NCBI RefSeq assembly: GCF_016808335.1
Contig: NC_053147.1
Coordinates: 19,020,913 to 19,084,912, forward strand
Length of the DNA: 64,000 nucleotides
Reading direction: 5' to 3'
Source: Panicum virgatum
Taxonomy: Eukaryota > Streptophyta > Magnoliopsida > Poales > Poaceae
Translations under genes and position numbers: made by a program
Shown here: positions 34,753-44,912 of the stretch, in pieces
Layout of the letters: every line of letters starts with the position of its first letter
How positions within the stretch are numbered: the first letter of the stretch is position 1
The notes under the pieces: model-generated
Told to the model about the DNA's origin: nothing
Seen by the model: the letters and a program-made list of their open reading frames with translations, nothing else
The model's database searches: none

Positions 34753-34757
34753 CGGCA

Positions 34758-35500
34758 GGCCTGCAAGGGAGGGCCAGCCGGGTGGAGAAGGCGGCGATCG
34801 GCTGCTGGAGGTGGTGGACTGGTGCAGGGAGGCGCAAAGGAGATGCGATCGCGGGAGGATAACATTTTTGCGCGACGGGGAGGGGGGGCGGGCAATCGAG
34901 GGAGCAAAAATCTTGTGGGTGTTGGGGAGAAAAAAATAAGAAACTCTTTTTTTGAGTCGAAGCTGCTCCGATTGAAGATCACGCCGTTGCTCCCCATAGC
35001 AGTACCGTCGTCACAAGTAGCCCAAATCAGCTCGATGCTGCACCTGGTCAGCTTGATGTCGCGCCAGTACCGATATGAGGCGGAGAGGCGCAAGGAGGCG
35101 ACCAGCGATGGGAGGGGATGAGTTCAAAAGGGAAGTGAAGACGATGGGATCTATTTGGGTAACCCAACCAACCACTGCGTTTGATCTAATATGACACCGG
35201 AATTCAGTGGGTTAACCGAATGAGTAATTAGACTACATTTGTATTTTAGGTAATGGGTCATAACCTTCATCCTGATCGAAGGAGGACCGAGGAGAGGGAC
35301 ACATCAAATCTAAGATCTCAAACAAAATTAAAGAGTACTCCTCTTCTAATTAAATTAAACGAGCTAAAAGGAGAAGGTTGATTAATAATTGTACTCGACA
35401 GCGTACTTAATCCAGCAAAACCCTACTTTTGATAACTATCCCTCTCAAACGACGACAAAAACCAACGAACTAATAAGCAAATATATCTGCGCGCGAGATC
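34758..35500. other. Intergenic DNA right of the retrotransposon
   Basis: A purine-rich GC stretch (34758-34900), then mixed sequence with open frames on both strands that I do not recognise, then AT-rich DNA probably containing the 3' UTR of the RPL8 gene on the minus strand. Confidence 0.45.
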
Positions 35501-36539
35501 TCATAACATAGATTTGCCGGCGGTCCCGGCGGTCTTTTGGCCCTTGCGCCCTCTACCAGTGCTCCGCGCGGCGATCTGGCCGGTCTTGGCACCTGGCGGA
35601 GCGTCGCGGCGGACGGTGGAGGCGTGGCCAATGTGCTGGTGGTTGCCTCCTCCGTGGGGGTGGTCCACGGGGTTCATGGCCACGCCGCGCACTCTGGGCC
35701 AGCAGTTCCTCTTGACGCGGAAGTTGTGGTAGGCGTTGCCGGCCTTGAGCAGCGGCTTCTCCGTCCTGCCACCGCCGGCGACCTGCCCGACCATCGCGCG
35801 GCAGTTGCTCTGCAGCAGCTTCTTGGCGCCGGACGGGAGCTTCACCCTGCATCCACGATCATATCCATATCGTTAATAATCAATTAGTATGCAACGTACA
35901 GATAATGATCGCACATCAATTCGAATGCTGCATCATGCATGGTGATATAGATGCCTATATGACCTGGTGGGGACGAGGCTCCGCTGCAGTTACCTCCCCT
36001 GCAGTTGGGTCACTGCCGTGTGGGGCCTGCACGCGTGGGGCCCACGTGACAGTGACCCAACTGCACGGCGGCCAACTGCAGCGGATCCGGTTCCACCTGG
36101 TGGTGCCGTTGTCTGTGTTGTGGCTGACGACGATGGCGTAGTCGCCGGAGCAGCGCGCGAGGGCGCCGCGGTCGCCGACGCGTCCCTCGACGTTGCAGAT
36201 GACGGTCCCCTCGGGGAGCGTCCCGATCGGGAGGACGTTGCCGATGCTGAGGTCGGCGCGGCGGCCGCAGTAGATGAGCTGGCCGGTGTACATGCCCTCG
36301 GCGGCGATGAAGAGCTCCTTCTGCTGCCGGTAGCGGAACGGGTGGCGGAAGGTGACGCGGGCGAGCGGGGCGCCGCGGCCGGGGTCGTGCACGATGTCGG
36401 TGACGAGGCCCTTGAGGTAGCCGCTGCGCTCGCCGACGTCGAGCGCGCGGAAGCGGGCGGGGCCCTTGCGGTGGTGGGTGTGGGACTTGAACACCGACCC
36501 CGCCGCGCCCTTGCGCTGCGCGCGGATGACACGGCCCAT
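35501..36539 (-). CDS. RPL8: Cytosolic large-subunit ribosomal protein uL2 (RPL8)
   Basis: Two exons on the minus strand: 36539-36097 and 35846-35501; 262 aa, the usual eukaryotic uL2 length. It starts [20 protein letters not shown] and holds the L2 signature …[19 protein letters not shown] and [20 protein letters not shown]. uL2 sits at the peptidyl-transferase region and intersubunit bridges of the 60S subunit. The intron falls after the codon region of DNGTTR, as in other plant copies. Substitutions such as SNCRAM and a short Lys-rich tail (…GTAGKSML) make it look like a somewhat diverged paralogue, but the frame is intact. A 124-bp MITE begins right after the GT of the donor; because of its target duplication two donors are possible (after 36097 or after 35964). 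A CGG repeat lies in the 5' UTR and a TATA-like TATAAACT at about 36602-36609. Confidence 0.95.
35971..36094. mobile_element. Mutator-type MITE (124 bp) at the RPL8 5' splice site
   Basis: Ends are GGACGAGGCTCCGCTGCAGT and, inverted, GGAACCGGATCCGCTGCAGT; the arms pair over ~45 bp including CTGCAGTTGGGTCACTG. It is flanked by a perfect 9-bp duplication ACCTGGTGG (35962-35970 and 36095-36103). The right-hand copy contains the exon end and the intron GT on the minus strand. Same family as 39759-39881. The 9-bp duplication points to the Mutator superfamily. Confidence 0.93.
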
Positions 36540-36540
36540 G

Positions 36541-36560
36541 GCGGCGGCGGCGGCGGCGGC
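36541..36560. repeat. (CGG)n microsatellite in the RPL8 5' UTR
   Basis: About seven GGC/GCC units directly upstream of the start codon on the minus strand; typical of GC-rich grass 5' UTRs. Confidence 0.85.
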
Positions 36561-38877
36561 TTGTCGATGGATCGGACACGCGGCCGGGGTTTTGGTGCAC
36601 GAGTTTATATGGGTCGGGCGGTTTCGTTCGAGCCACGGAAGGGTTAGGTTATATGGCTGGCTAGCTCATCTGGCGGCGTAGATTCGCCGCTGGCGGTGGG
36701 CTGTGAGCCGTCCGATTGGACGTGAGGATTTGTATTAGTACAAAATGCCATCAAAGCTCCAACTACGCGTGTGCCAGATATAGAAACAGGGACGAGAGAT
36801 AGGCAGTTGCTGTCTTGAAATTTGAGGATTTTGCGATGCAAAAGTGATTTGCCATCCAAATACTCTAGGGTGATTTGTTTTCCTTTCCTTTTGGTCGAGG
36901 AAGAGGAGATTTGTTGCTGGCTACTGGGACCAACGGCCCACCTCGGGTCTTGGGCTCGTGCCGTCAAGATATAACTGGGCTGGACGCGAAAAGGCCGAAA
37001 GGATTTATCTACAATGGGCCCTCTTACTTTCGTCATATGAGTACGGGCCTTTCTCACCTACTACGACCATCATTCTGCAATTCTCACAGACTGACCAGTC
37101 AGAGCACTTGCTACGCTCCGCCGTGGCTGACCAGTGACCACCACGGCACACCACCCCAGCGGCACGAGGCCGCAATGAACCAGGCGACCAGCAACGGCGG
37201 CGGGGCGCTGTCTGCAAAGCCCGAGATCGAAGCCACACAGATCCCGCAGATCGCACCAGTGCATTGCGTTTCCCACACACGCCTCCTCGCTCGCCACCCC
37301 CACCACCACCGTCACCCACGAGACGCGCACCGGCCGCCTACCCCTCCCGGCGCCCCCGCCGCAACGCGCTCTCCGGGTCGGTGCCGGCCGGCCGCACGCC
37401 GCAGCAGGACCGCGCCGCACGTAACGTAACCGATCGTGTGCCTCACAGCTGCACGACACTACTACTCCTCCTCGCCCGCCCGGCCGGCGTCGCGCGCGCA
37501 CGGCGCACGCACGCACGCGTCTCTCCGGCCGGCCGCGCGCGCGCGCGCCTGCAGCCGCGGACGCCACGGCGTGGACTGGACGTGTACTCCAACTCGCTCG
37601 CGAGGCATGGCAGGTGGCGCTGGACCACCACCCAGCGCCGCGCCGTACCATACCGTCCGTCCGCGGACCTGATCCGCGCGGCCGAACGCACGCCTCCGCG
37701 GCCGCCGCGCGGGTGCCCAAGCCCGGCCACTTGTGCGCGCCGAAGTCCACGCTGACGCTCCCCTGGCATGCCGTCGGGTCCACGCTCCTCGGGCACGCCG
37801 GATCGCCGGCGCGGGGCGGGAAGTCCACTACTGGCTTTCTCCGCCTCGCGCTGCTAGCTAGCTGCTGCTAGATATTCCGCACGCACGATCGTGGCCGTCG
37901 TGTTCACACCACCGTGCTTTGGCGCGTTGCCGGAGTTCTTCCGTGCTGGGTTACGCGTCGCACGCTTTACTTCGTTGTTCGGCTTTGCATTGGCTTCGTT
38001 TCGTCGCCAAGTAGGGAGCCAATTTGAGGTGTGTGAGAGAGGTGGTTGCTCGCTTTCCCGTCCCCTTTTCGAGTTCGGTCGTGCATGGGCACGGAAAGTG
38101 TGTGCGGCCCCCCAGTTGCGGCCGCATGTAGCTAGCCCGGCACTACCTGCACCGGGCCGCTTGAGAGTTCAGATGCTTGCTTGGGAGCCCTTGAGCAGTA
38201 AGCAAAAGCGTTGCCATGCTTGAGTATGAGTATGATCTTTGTTCATTACAAGTACTGGCATAATAATGGCCCGTTTTGAAAGACCATTTGATCAGAAAAC
38301 GACACAAAAGTCAGAAGGACGAATCATTTTGCTCAACAAAAAACCACATTTTCGACGAAATGAAAAGAAGAAGGTGTTTGCAGATCTGTTCTGTTCTGCA
38401 TGCCGCATGGCCGCCCTTTCTTGCATAATTGAAGAAGCCGTATGTAGCCCAGCACGAACATATTCTTCAGCAGCATGGGTCACCAACCCATTGGCACACA
38501 AGTTGCACAGCCCAACAGCAACGCCGGCACTGGTCCCCCCGGGCTGCCGATTGCTGAAGCCAGCCAGCGCGAACCATTGCATCACACCCAACCCACACCA
38601 AATCAACCAAGTCCATCGCCCTACAGGCGACACCAACTACATGTCCACACCGTAGGCAGCATCCATCCCATCGATCACATCACCTCACCCGCGCTCGCCC
38701 GGATAAGCGTCGCTCCCTCCGGCGCGGCGCGCCTGGCCGGCACCCCCCCCCCCCCCCCTCGCGTCGCCCCGACCCCAATCATCCACCCCACGCGCGCACG
38801 CAACGCCGAAAGAGGACGACGCCGCTGCCGCTGCCGTCGCCGTCGCCACAGAACCTGTCATGGAACACCAGAAGGCA
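36561..38877. other. Intergenic DNA with GC-rich open frames, no supported gene
   Basis: Bases 36561-36700 are RPL8 promoter. Between 37070 and 37870 a 252-codon minus-strand frame and several plus-strand frames overlap; they have biased composition (Arg/Ala/Pro) and no domain. A run of 16 C lies at 38743-38758. The rest is unremarkable. Confidence 0.5.
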
Positions 38878-39654
38878 TAAGGATGGATCCGGATGACTGA
38901 ACATCCGAATTATCCGTATTCATATCCGCATAAAACGTAAATATGGATATCCGTATTCGAATTTAATATGAATGTCATATGGATGCATCCGAATTCGATT
39001 TTAAAACTTTTCTCTATCCGATTCCATATTCGTATTCGAAGAATATCCGATCACATCCGTATCCGCAAAGAAAAAATGACTAGTGAGACAATATTAAACT
39101 TATCTTTATACCTATTACTTAATGATGTACACTATTTAAATTATTTAGAAAGCCAGATAACTAATAAAATATTTATTAAAATTAGTAATGATATAAAAAT
39201 TAACTTTAACTATTTAATATATTTATTTCATGATTAAAATTATTTAATACGAGTCAAATTAATTATTTATTTAATAATAAAATCTTTTTTATATAGCTTA
39301 ATTATTAAGTATTTAAATATTTATTTATTTTACATTTATAATTAGTATTATATAATTAATATAAAAGTTATGCATAGATAATTATATTTTTTTATTAGCT
39401 ATCTCCTAATCATTTACTCCCTACTTGTATAATGATTTTGATCTACTATAAAATTGTTGACAAAATAAACTAATACTCATGATAGCTCTATGTTTCAAAT
39501 CGAGAAGGTATCCGGATTCGTATCCGGATTCGAACTATCCGTTTTGTATTCGTATCCGATGAGATCCGCATTCGTATTCGTATCCGGATTAAAATGTGGT
39601 AAAAGGTGAGATCCGAATCCGATTTCATCCGTATCCGATCCGAACCCATCCTTA
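38878..39654. mobile_element. hAT-like non-autonomous element rich in ATCCG repeats, 777 bp
   Basis: Starts TAAGGATGGATCCGGA and ends TCCGAACCCATCCTTA. Flanks AGAAGGCA (38870-38877) and GCAAGGCA (39655-39662) match at 6 of 8. Both subterminal zones are packed with TATCCG/CGGATA units in opposite orientation (e.g. 39037-39064, 39507-39640), the usual arrangement of transposase-binding repeats, around an AT-rich core without coding capacity. Confidence 0.65.
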
Positions 39655-39758
39655 GCAAGGCAGCCAGCAACCGTGTGTGATGAGTGCAGAGTGGGCTGAA
39701 AGGAGAGACCGAGAGAGATACATGCTACAGGGATGTAGCTAGGGGGGCTATAGAAAGG

Positions 39759-39881
39759 GGAAAGGGATCCGCTGCAGTTCGGCAGCCTGCAGTTGGGCCA
39801 CTGACAGGTGGGCCTGCATGTGTGGGGCCCACGTGTCAGGGACACCACTGCAGGGCACTCAACTGCAGCGGATCTCGTTCC
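39759..39881. mobile_element. Mutator-type MITE, second copy (123 bp)
   Basis: Ends GGAAAGGGATCCGCTGCAGT and inverse GGAACGAGATCCGCTGCAGT, inner CCTGCAGT arms, centre GTGTGGGGCCCACGTGTC. Perfect 9-bp duplication ATAGAAAGG on both sides (39750-39758, 39882-39890). Family member of 35971-36094. It lies ~1 kb upstream of the Aux/IAA start codon. Confidence 0.93.
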
Positions 39882-39890
39882 ATAGAAAGG

Positions 39891-40838
39891 TAGGCCACGG
39901 GGGGAAAAAAAGAACGGCGCCAGCTCGGGGCAGGCACCATGCTGGTGGTCTGGTACAAAAGAGAGGCCAGGCTCAGGCAGCAGCTCCGCCACAGATAACA
40001 GCCTTCTTGCTTGCTTCAGCTGGCTAGCCGGTAGCGCCCCTCACGGCCTCACTCCACCGGAATTCCCACTCCACCTCACCTCATCAGGGTTCTCGAGTTC
40101 TTCAGGTAGCTCTGGTCTGGTCTGGTCTGGTCAGGTGACTGCAGCTGGTCGATCTTGCCTCAGCAGGTGAGTTCTTGGTTCCTTTCCATGCTCTCTGCTG
40201 AATTCTCTTTCCGTACGATTTAGTTCGAGATCGAAGGCCTATGAAGAACTAGCAGTAGCAGAGAAATCTCCCTCGTCTGGATCGATCTCAAGGACTGACG
40301 TTAGAGTCTCGATTGGGTGTCTCAACTCTGATGAAGTGACCTTGTGCGGATCCTTTCCTCTGCTAGCTTGAGCACCTATTACAAGGACACGCTTGTGTTG
40401 TACTAGTAGAAGACTGGCTTCTTTCGCTTGACGCCAGCTCGAGAGGGTTTTGTTGTCTCCTCGCCGGATAGGATGAGCTCCCGGGAATGCCTTTGACGTG
40501 ATTTGATTTGGTGACAGCACGAGTCATATCTTTTCCCAGCTTTTCTCTTCCCGGCTCCCGTTCACTTTGACCTTGGAATTGCATAAATCGCACGTTTGTT
40601 TCACACTTTCTCCGTCCCAAGTTGAGTGCGAGACTCAACTTTTCAAGTAGCAGCTTACTTGTACTCCTCCCAACTCCCCGTCAAATGTTATCATAGGCAG
40701 AGTAGGGTTTGATTGCTGTTTGAAGCCTTCAAGATTGCTGACTCTAAAGCCCTGGCTAAACACTACCCACATCCACATATTTATATGCAAATTATTAAAG
40801 GTCTGTTTTCCTCCTGTGCCTCTCCTAGATCAAGTGCC
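39891..40838 (+). promoter_or_regulatory. Promoter and 5' UTR region of the Aux/IAA gene, with a likely 5' UTR intron
   Basis: The leader region contains (TCTGG)4 at 40111-40130. A strong donor CAG|GTGAGT occurs at 40166/40167 and a pyrimidine-rich acceptor ending CTCCTAG at 40828, only 10 bases before the ATG at 40839, suggesting a ~660-bp 5' UTR intron. This needs transcript evidence. Open frames here have no domain. Confidence 0.5.
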
Positions 40839-43516
40839 ATGGAGGAAGACTCCAGAGGGAGAGCTCCTTCCACTCCCCAACTGCTAAACCTCATCCGAGG
40901 CGAGGGAGAATGGAAGGTGGTTAGGGAGGCAGCAGATGGAGGGAGATCGTCAAGAACCACAAGCTCTGAAGCCGAGGAGGACACGGAGCTGGAGCTGAAG
41001 CTGAAGCTCGGCCTCCCTGGTGTCCAAGAGGAAGAGAGACCAGCCGGCCCCAGAGAGAAGATGCAGCAAGAACAGGAGAGCTGCACGGCACTCTCCCTTG
41101 GTTGCTTCCCGTCACATTCGAGGCTCGCCGCTAGCACTGCTACTGCCACAGGGGCAAAGAGAGGCTTCTTGGCGACCGTTGGTGCCAAGGCAGAAGGTAA
41201 GTGTACAAAGGAAATTAAAACATGCAGCGGTTTATTAGTTCAGAAAGCTGCAATCTCGTTTTGTTTCTGACAGCTTTTTTTCCTGTGATTTTTGAAGGTT
41301 GTAATCAGAGGCACCAGGACAGGCAAGGGTGTGGGGACGAGTTAACATTGGGAGATGAAAACATGGCAGGTGAGAGGAAGAAAGGGTGCTGTCCCCCATC
41401 GTCGTCGCATGACTCGGCTGCTGCGCCTGTGCACAGCAGCAGCAGCAACCCCCACCACCAGGGGAGGTGAGGATGACACAGCCTTGTTTTACTGGCTTTC
41501 CCATCTTTTTGTGCTCTCGGCTATGGAAGCTATCAGCCAGTATGCTTGTTTATTTTTGTCACGGCGTATGCGTGATCATGGGAAAGGATTACGTAGTTTA
41601 ACGTTCCTGTCCGTTTCAGCTTTACAAGCTGATCCTGGCTTTCTGGATCCATTGTCAAAGCAAATCAGTTCAGGAAATTGACGGCGCATAATTAGGGATG
41701 CAGCTACATGATTTAAATATTCGATTAGTTTGTGGATAACCACGTTTGCTTATCTCATATTCTCATGAAATATGTTCAGTTTTAATGGGAAAAACTTTGA
41801 GACTTACTGAAACTCGCTGGTCCTCTGATTCATTGTAGAGGTGCTGTTCATCCAGTGGTCGGTTGGCCTCCAGTCCGGGCCATCAGGAGAAACCTCACAA
41901 ATGGTAGTTCATCTAAGCAATCCCCTGACCGACAAAACGATGAAGCTGGTGACAAGGCGAAGCTAACCTGCAAGAGGAGCCCGCTTGTCAAAATAAACAT
42001 GGACGGCATCCCCATTGGAAGGAAAATAGACCTTGCAGCATACGACAACTTTCAGAAGCTGTCGTCTGCCGTCCAGGAGTTGTTTTCTGGCTTTCTTGAA
42101 GGTACAAATTAAACAATAGACCGCAGAAAATAATACTCGGTCAATTTCTTCTATAAAGATGAATGCTTGAGTATCTAAATAGAACCAATCAGAGACATCT
42201 TTTCTATTTCTGAAGAATATGATTTTGGTCCTGCAGCTCAGAAGGATTTAGACTGCACTAAAAGTGGAGAGCAAGGAACGGAAGAGAAACTATTTTCTGG
42301 GTTATTGGATGGAAGTGGCGAATACACTTTAGTTTATGAAGGCGATGGAGGGAGCAGGATACCAATTGGGGACCTACCTTGGAAGTAAGACTTCGATGTT
42401 CCTTTCTCTTTCTACGTATATCACAATCCACACACCTACTAGCTTTCTATAAGTTTCTGAAGCATAAGGAACACTATAATGCACAGTTTTTGTTATAGAA
42501 AAGATCCAGTTTAAACTCTCGAACTATCATAAAAGTTCGTTTTTCAACTTTCGACTAAAAAACAGATAACGAAAGTCATCCAACTGCCAAATCCACCAAA
42601 TTTGGCTCTTTAGGTAGTTTCAAAGGTGGTTTCTCATTTTACGAAACTTAAAAAATATACAAGTTTAAACTTAAAAACAATAAGTAATTTATTTTAAATA
42701 AAAAATACAAAATGAGTAACAACGTTTTTCTAAAAGTATAACCTATCTATTGGTACTCTATTTGTTAGTTCTTCGGACTCAATTTTCATGTTTCATGTAT
42801 TTGTTTGCTTGTATCTATGCCTTTCTTTCAATAAATAAGATTCAAATAGAGCAACAATAGATAGGTTACATTTTTAAAGAAATAGTACTAGTTCCCTATT
42901 TTTCTAATTCAAAATAAATTAGTTTTGATTTTTTAGGTCAAATTTGAATTTTTATTTTTTAAAACAAATATAAAACCATATTTGAAACTGTCCAAGAGGC
43001 CAAACTTGTCCTGTTGCGACAACTGGATGGGCCTCGCTATTCGGATTTGTAGTTGAAGGTTGAAAATAGAAATTTAATGATAGTCCCAGAGTGTAAACTA
43101 GAATTTATTTTCTTTTTTATCACCTTTGGTTACAATCAATTTTTTTGCTTCCTGTGCCATAATTCCAATTCCAATTATTCCATTATTTTGTCAAAATTTG
43201 AGAATGACAATTTAGAAACATGCTTGTGTACTATTTTAATTAAATTATTCATTAATTCCTGCAGTGTATTTATTTCTACCGCTAAGAGACTGAGGGTCAT
43301 GAAAAGTTCAGAACCTCCCCATGGCTTGGTAAGTACAGTGCAGATTCAGGCTGTTTTTGTTTCCCGTTCTGAAAATTTTAAAACCCCGCCTCTGGTTAAA
43401 TTGTATAATTGAATTATTTTATATGGGACAAATAAATCCCTGGCTTCCCACTCATTTATGTTTTTACCCCCTTTTTACAGATTAAAACTACCTCGGGGAG
43501 GGCAGCAGATCATTAA
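40839..43516 (+). CDS. IAA: Aux/IAA transcriptional co-repressor
   Basis: Six exons: 40839-41196, 41298-41466, 41839-42101, 42237-42384, 43265-43328, 43481-43516; 345 aa, all junctions in frame. Domain I with an LxLxL (EAR-type) motif, ELELKLKLGLPG, at 50-61 recruits TOPLESS. Domain II degron VVGWPPVRAIRR at ~182-193 is the canonical TIR1/AFB-auxin binding site. The PB1 domain (III/IV) spans ~225-333 with the basic Lys227 (LVKINMDG), the acidic loop YEGDGGSRIPIGDLPW and FISTAKRLRVMK; it mediates pairing with ARFs. So it represses auxin response and should be degraded in auxin. The start has a good context (GCCATGGAGG). Intron 4 (880 bp) contains a large inverted-repeat element. Long Ser/His-rich spacer between domains I and II. 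Which numbered IAA this is cannot be settled from sequence alone. Confidence 0.96.
42495..43120. mobile_element. Inverted-repeat DNA element in intron 4 of the Aux/IAA gene
   Basis: The left end GATCCAGTTTAAACTCTCGA ACTATCA pairs with the right end whose inverse reads TTCTAGTTTACACTCTGGGA CTATCA; similarity continues ~55 bases. Inside, AACCTATCTATTGGTACTCTATTTG (42741 on) has its own inverse copy near 42846-42873. Borders are approximate and no target duplication is defined; the family is common in grass introns, superfamily not assigned. Confidence 0.65.
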
Positions 43517-43724
43517 AATGAGGCCAGTCGTGCAGCCATTGGATCATGCAAGCTGTTTCAATCACCGGCTTCCTTCAGATGACTCTTTTTCGCTTGTAGA
43601 GATAAATCTACTAAGATAAATGGTAGCATATTGCAGATGCCTGAATGCACTGCATATTTTGTAATTTCCTTGCTATTTCTGATATAGCTATGCAGCATGA
43701 TCTAGTAGGATTTCCTTGCTATTT

Positions 43725-43870
43725 CCGTTCGGCAGGCTGGAGCTGGAGGCTGGAGCTGGAGTTGTGTGAGAGAAAAACACTGTTGCCTGGCTGGTGGCTG
43801 GAGGCTGGAGCTGGAGTTGTGTGAGAGGAAAATACTGTAGAGGCTGGAGGCTGTCCACCAGCCGAACGGG
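43725..43870. mobile_element. MITE with CCGTTCGG/CCGAACGG ends, carrying a ~55-bp internal duplication
   Basis: CCGTTCGGCAGGCTGGAG on the left and CCACCAGCCGAACGGGGTG on the right form the ends. The interior unit GGAGCTGGAGTTGTGTGAGAG occurs at 43752 and 43807. Same end motif as 7085-7305. It follows the Aux/IAA 3' end by ~200 bases. Confidence 0.65.
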
Positions 43871-44780
43871 GTGTAATTACGGTGAGATGAAAAAGGCATA
43901 CGTAATGTTCAGATCACAATGGCGAGCATGCTAACCAAGAAAACAAGCATATACAACTATGGGAGGCTAAGCTCATCAACAATTGAGGAGTAACTTGTTT
44001 GAGTTTCCAAATGCTAGGGGTGTAGAGTCACCAACTCTCATCATACCAATTCAGCATCGGAAAACTCAACGCAATTTTTTCAGGTCAAAGTATTTGTCAC
44101 AAGCACCATGAGGAATGCTTTGACCTGATTCCAATTTTTTACTGTAAAGATCTGCGAGAAGTATGAGGTATACCTGTAATTTGTACTACAAAAAAGCAGA
44201 AAAATCCATACATCCATGCAGCAACTCTGGAACTCTATTTCACTGTTGAAACGTCACTATTCATAAACGGCTGGCTGGTTTATAATCAGAAGCTCCATCT
44301 GCAGATAAACAAGAATAGTTAGTGTTCTTAAGATAGAGATTAGAACTGTAATCAGTTATTCATGAAGCATAGGACAACAGACCAAAAAACAACCATTTCT
44401 TTTCCTGGTGCAGATGGAAATATTCACTGCCATGCTTCCAGCCTTGGAATTGGGGACAAAGGAAAAGTCCCTGTCATTGGACCACTTCTGAATGCCGAAC
44501 GGCGGAAAAGAGGAAGAGACGGGGTGGATTACGAAAGAATCTTTAGCTCCTTTTGTTGTGTTCTTCCCAAACATCCGTATCCGCCCGTGTTGTGCGTATT
44601 TTAGTTGCTAGGCTAAAAGCTATATTGCCTTTGCAAGAACACTGCATTGGAGCATGTGAAAGCAGCATGAGTACTTACAAAACTTAAGCATGCCAGTTGC
44701 CCAATCATTTGCTTTTCGATATAGATAACTAACATTAGTAATTTAGTATCAGTCTAATGTCTTGCCTGCACTATGGTGTT
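43871..44780. other. Intergenic DNA, no gene seen
   Basis: AT-rich. A short plus-strand frame (44362-44604) and its antisense partner have no domain and no companion exons; not called. Confidence 0.5.
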
Positions 44781-44796
44781 CCAGCATTCTACTCTT

Positions 44797-44896
44797 TTTT
44801 TGATAGAAATACTTTAAAGGAAATCCCTAAAGCTTAAATAGGTGCGGCACCCAGGGTTTGAACCCTAGGCGGGAGCCCCCCAACCAGTGACCTTTA
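44797..44896 (-). mobile_element. Short SINE-like insertion
   Basis: A 100-bp body is bounded by a perfect 16-bp duplication CCAGCATTCTACTCTT (44781-44796 and 44897-44912), the size typical of LINE-mediated insertion. On the minus strand it has a pol III B-box-like GGTTCAAACCC and a 5' region GGTCACTGGTTGGGG resembling an A box, and ends in …CTATCAAAAA. This fits a tRNA-derived SINE, perhaps 5'-truncated. Confidence 0.8.
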
Positions 44897-44912
44897 CCAG
44901 CATTCTACTCTT

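Noticed and set aside
24910..35275. CAGGATGAA-type ends at 24912 and near 35265 as borders of one huge hAT element
   Set aside because: The putative ends are weakly matched and the flanking 8-mers do not agree, so the pairing may be chance.
37070..37828. 252-codon minus-strand open frame
   Set aside because: Arg/Ala-rich low-complexity translation with competing frames on the other strand and no family resemblance.
44855..44866. tRNA gene suggested by a GGTTCAAACCC box
   Set aside because: No cloverleaf around it; the insertion borders show it is a SINE-like element.
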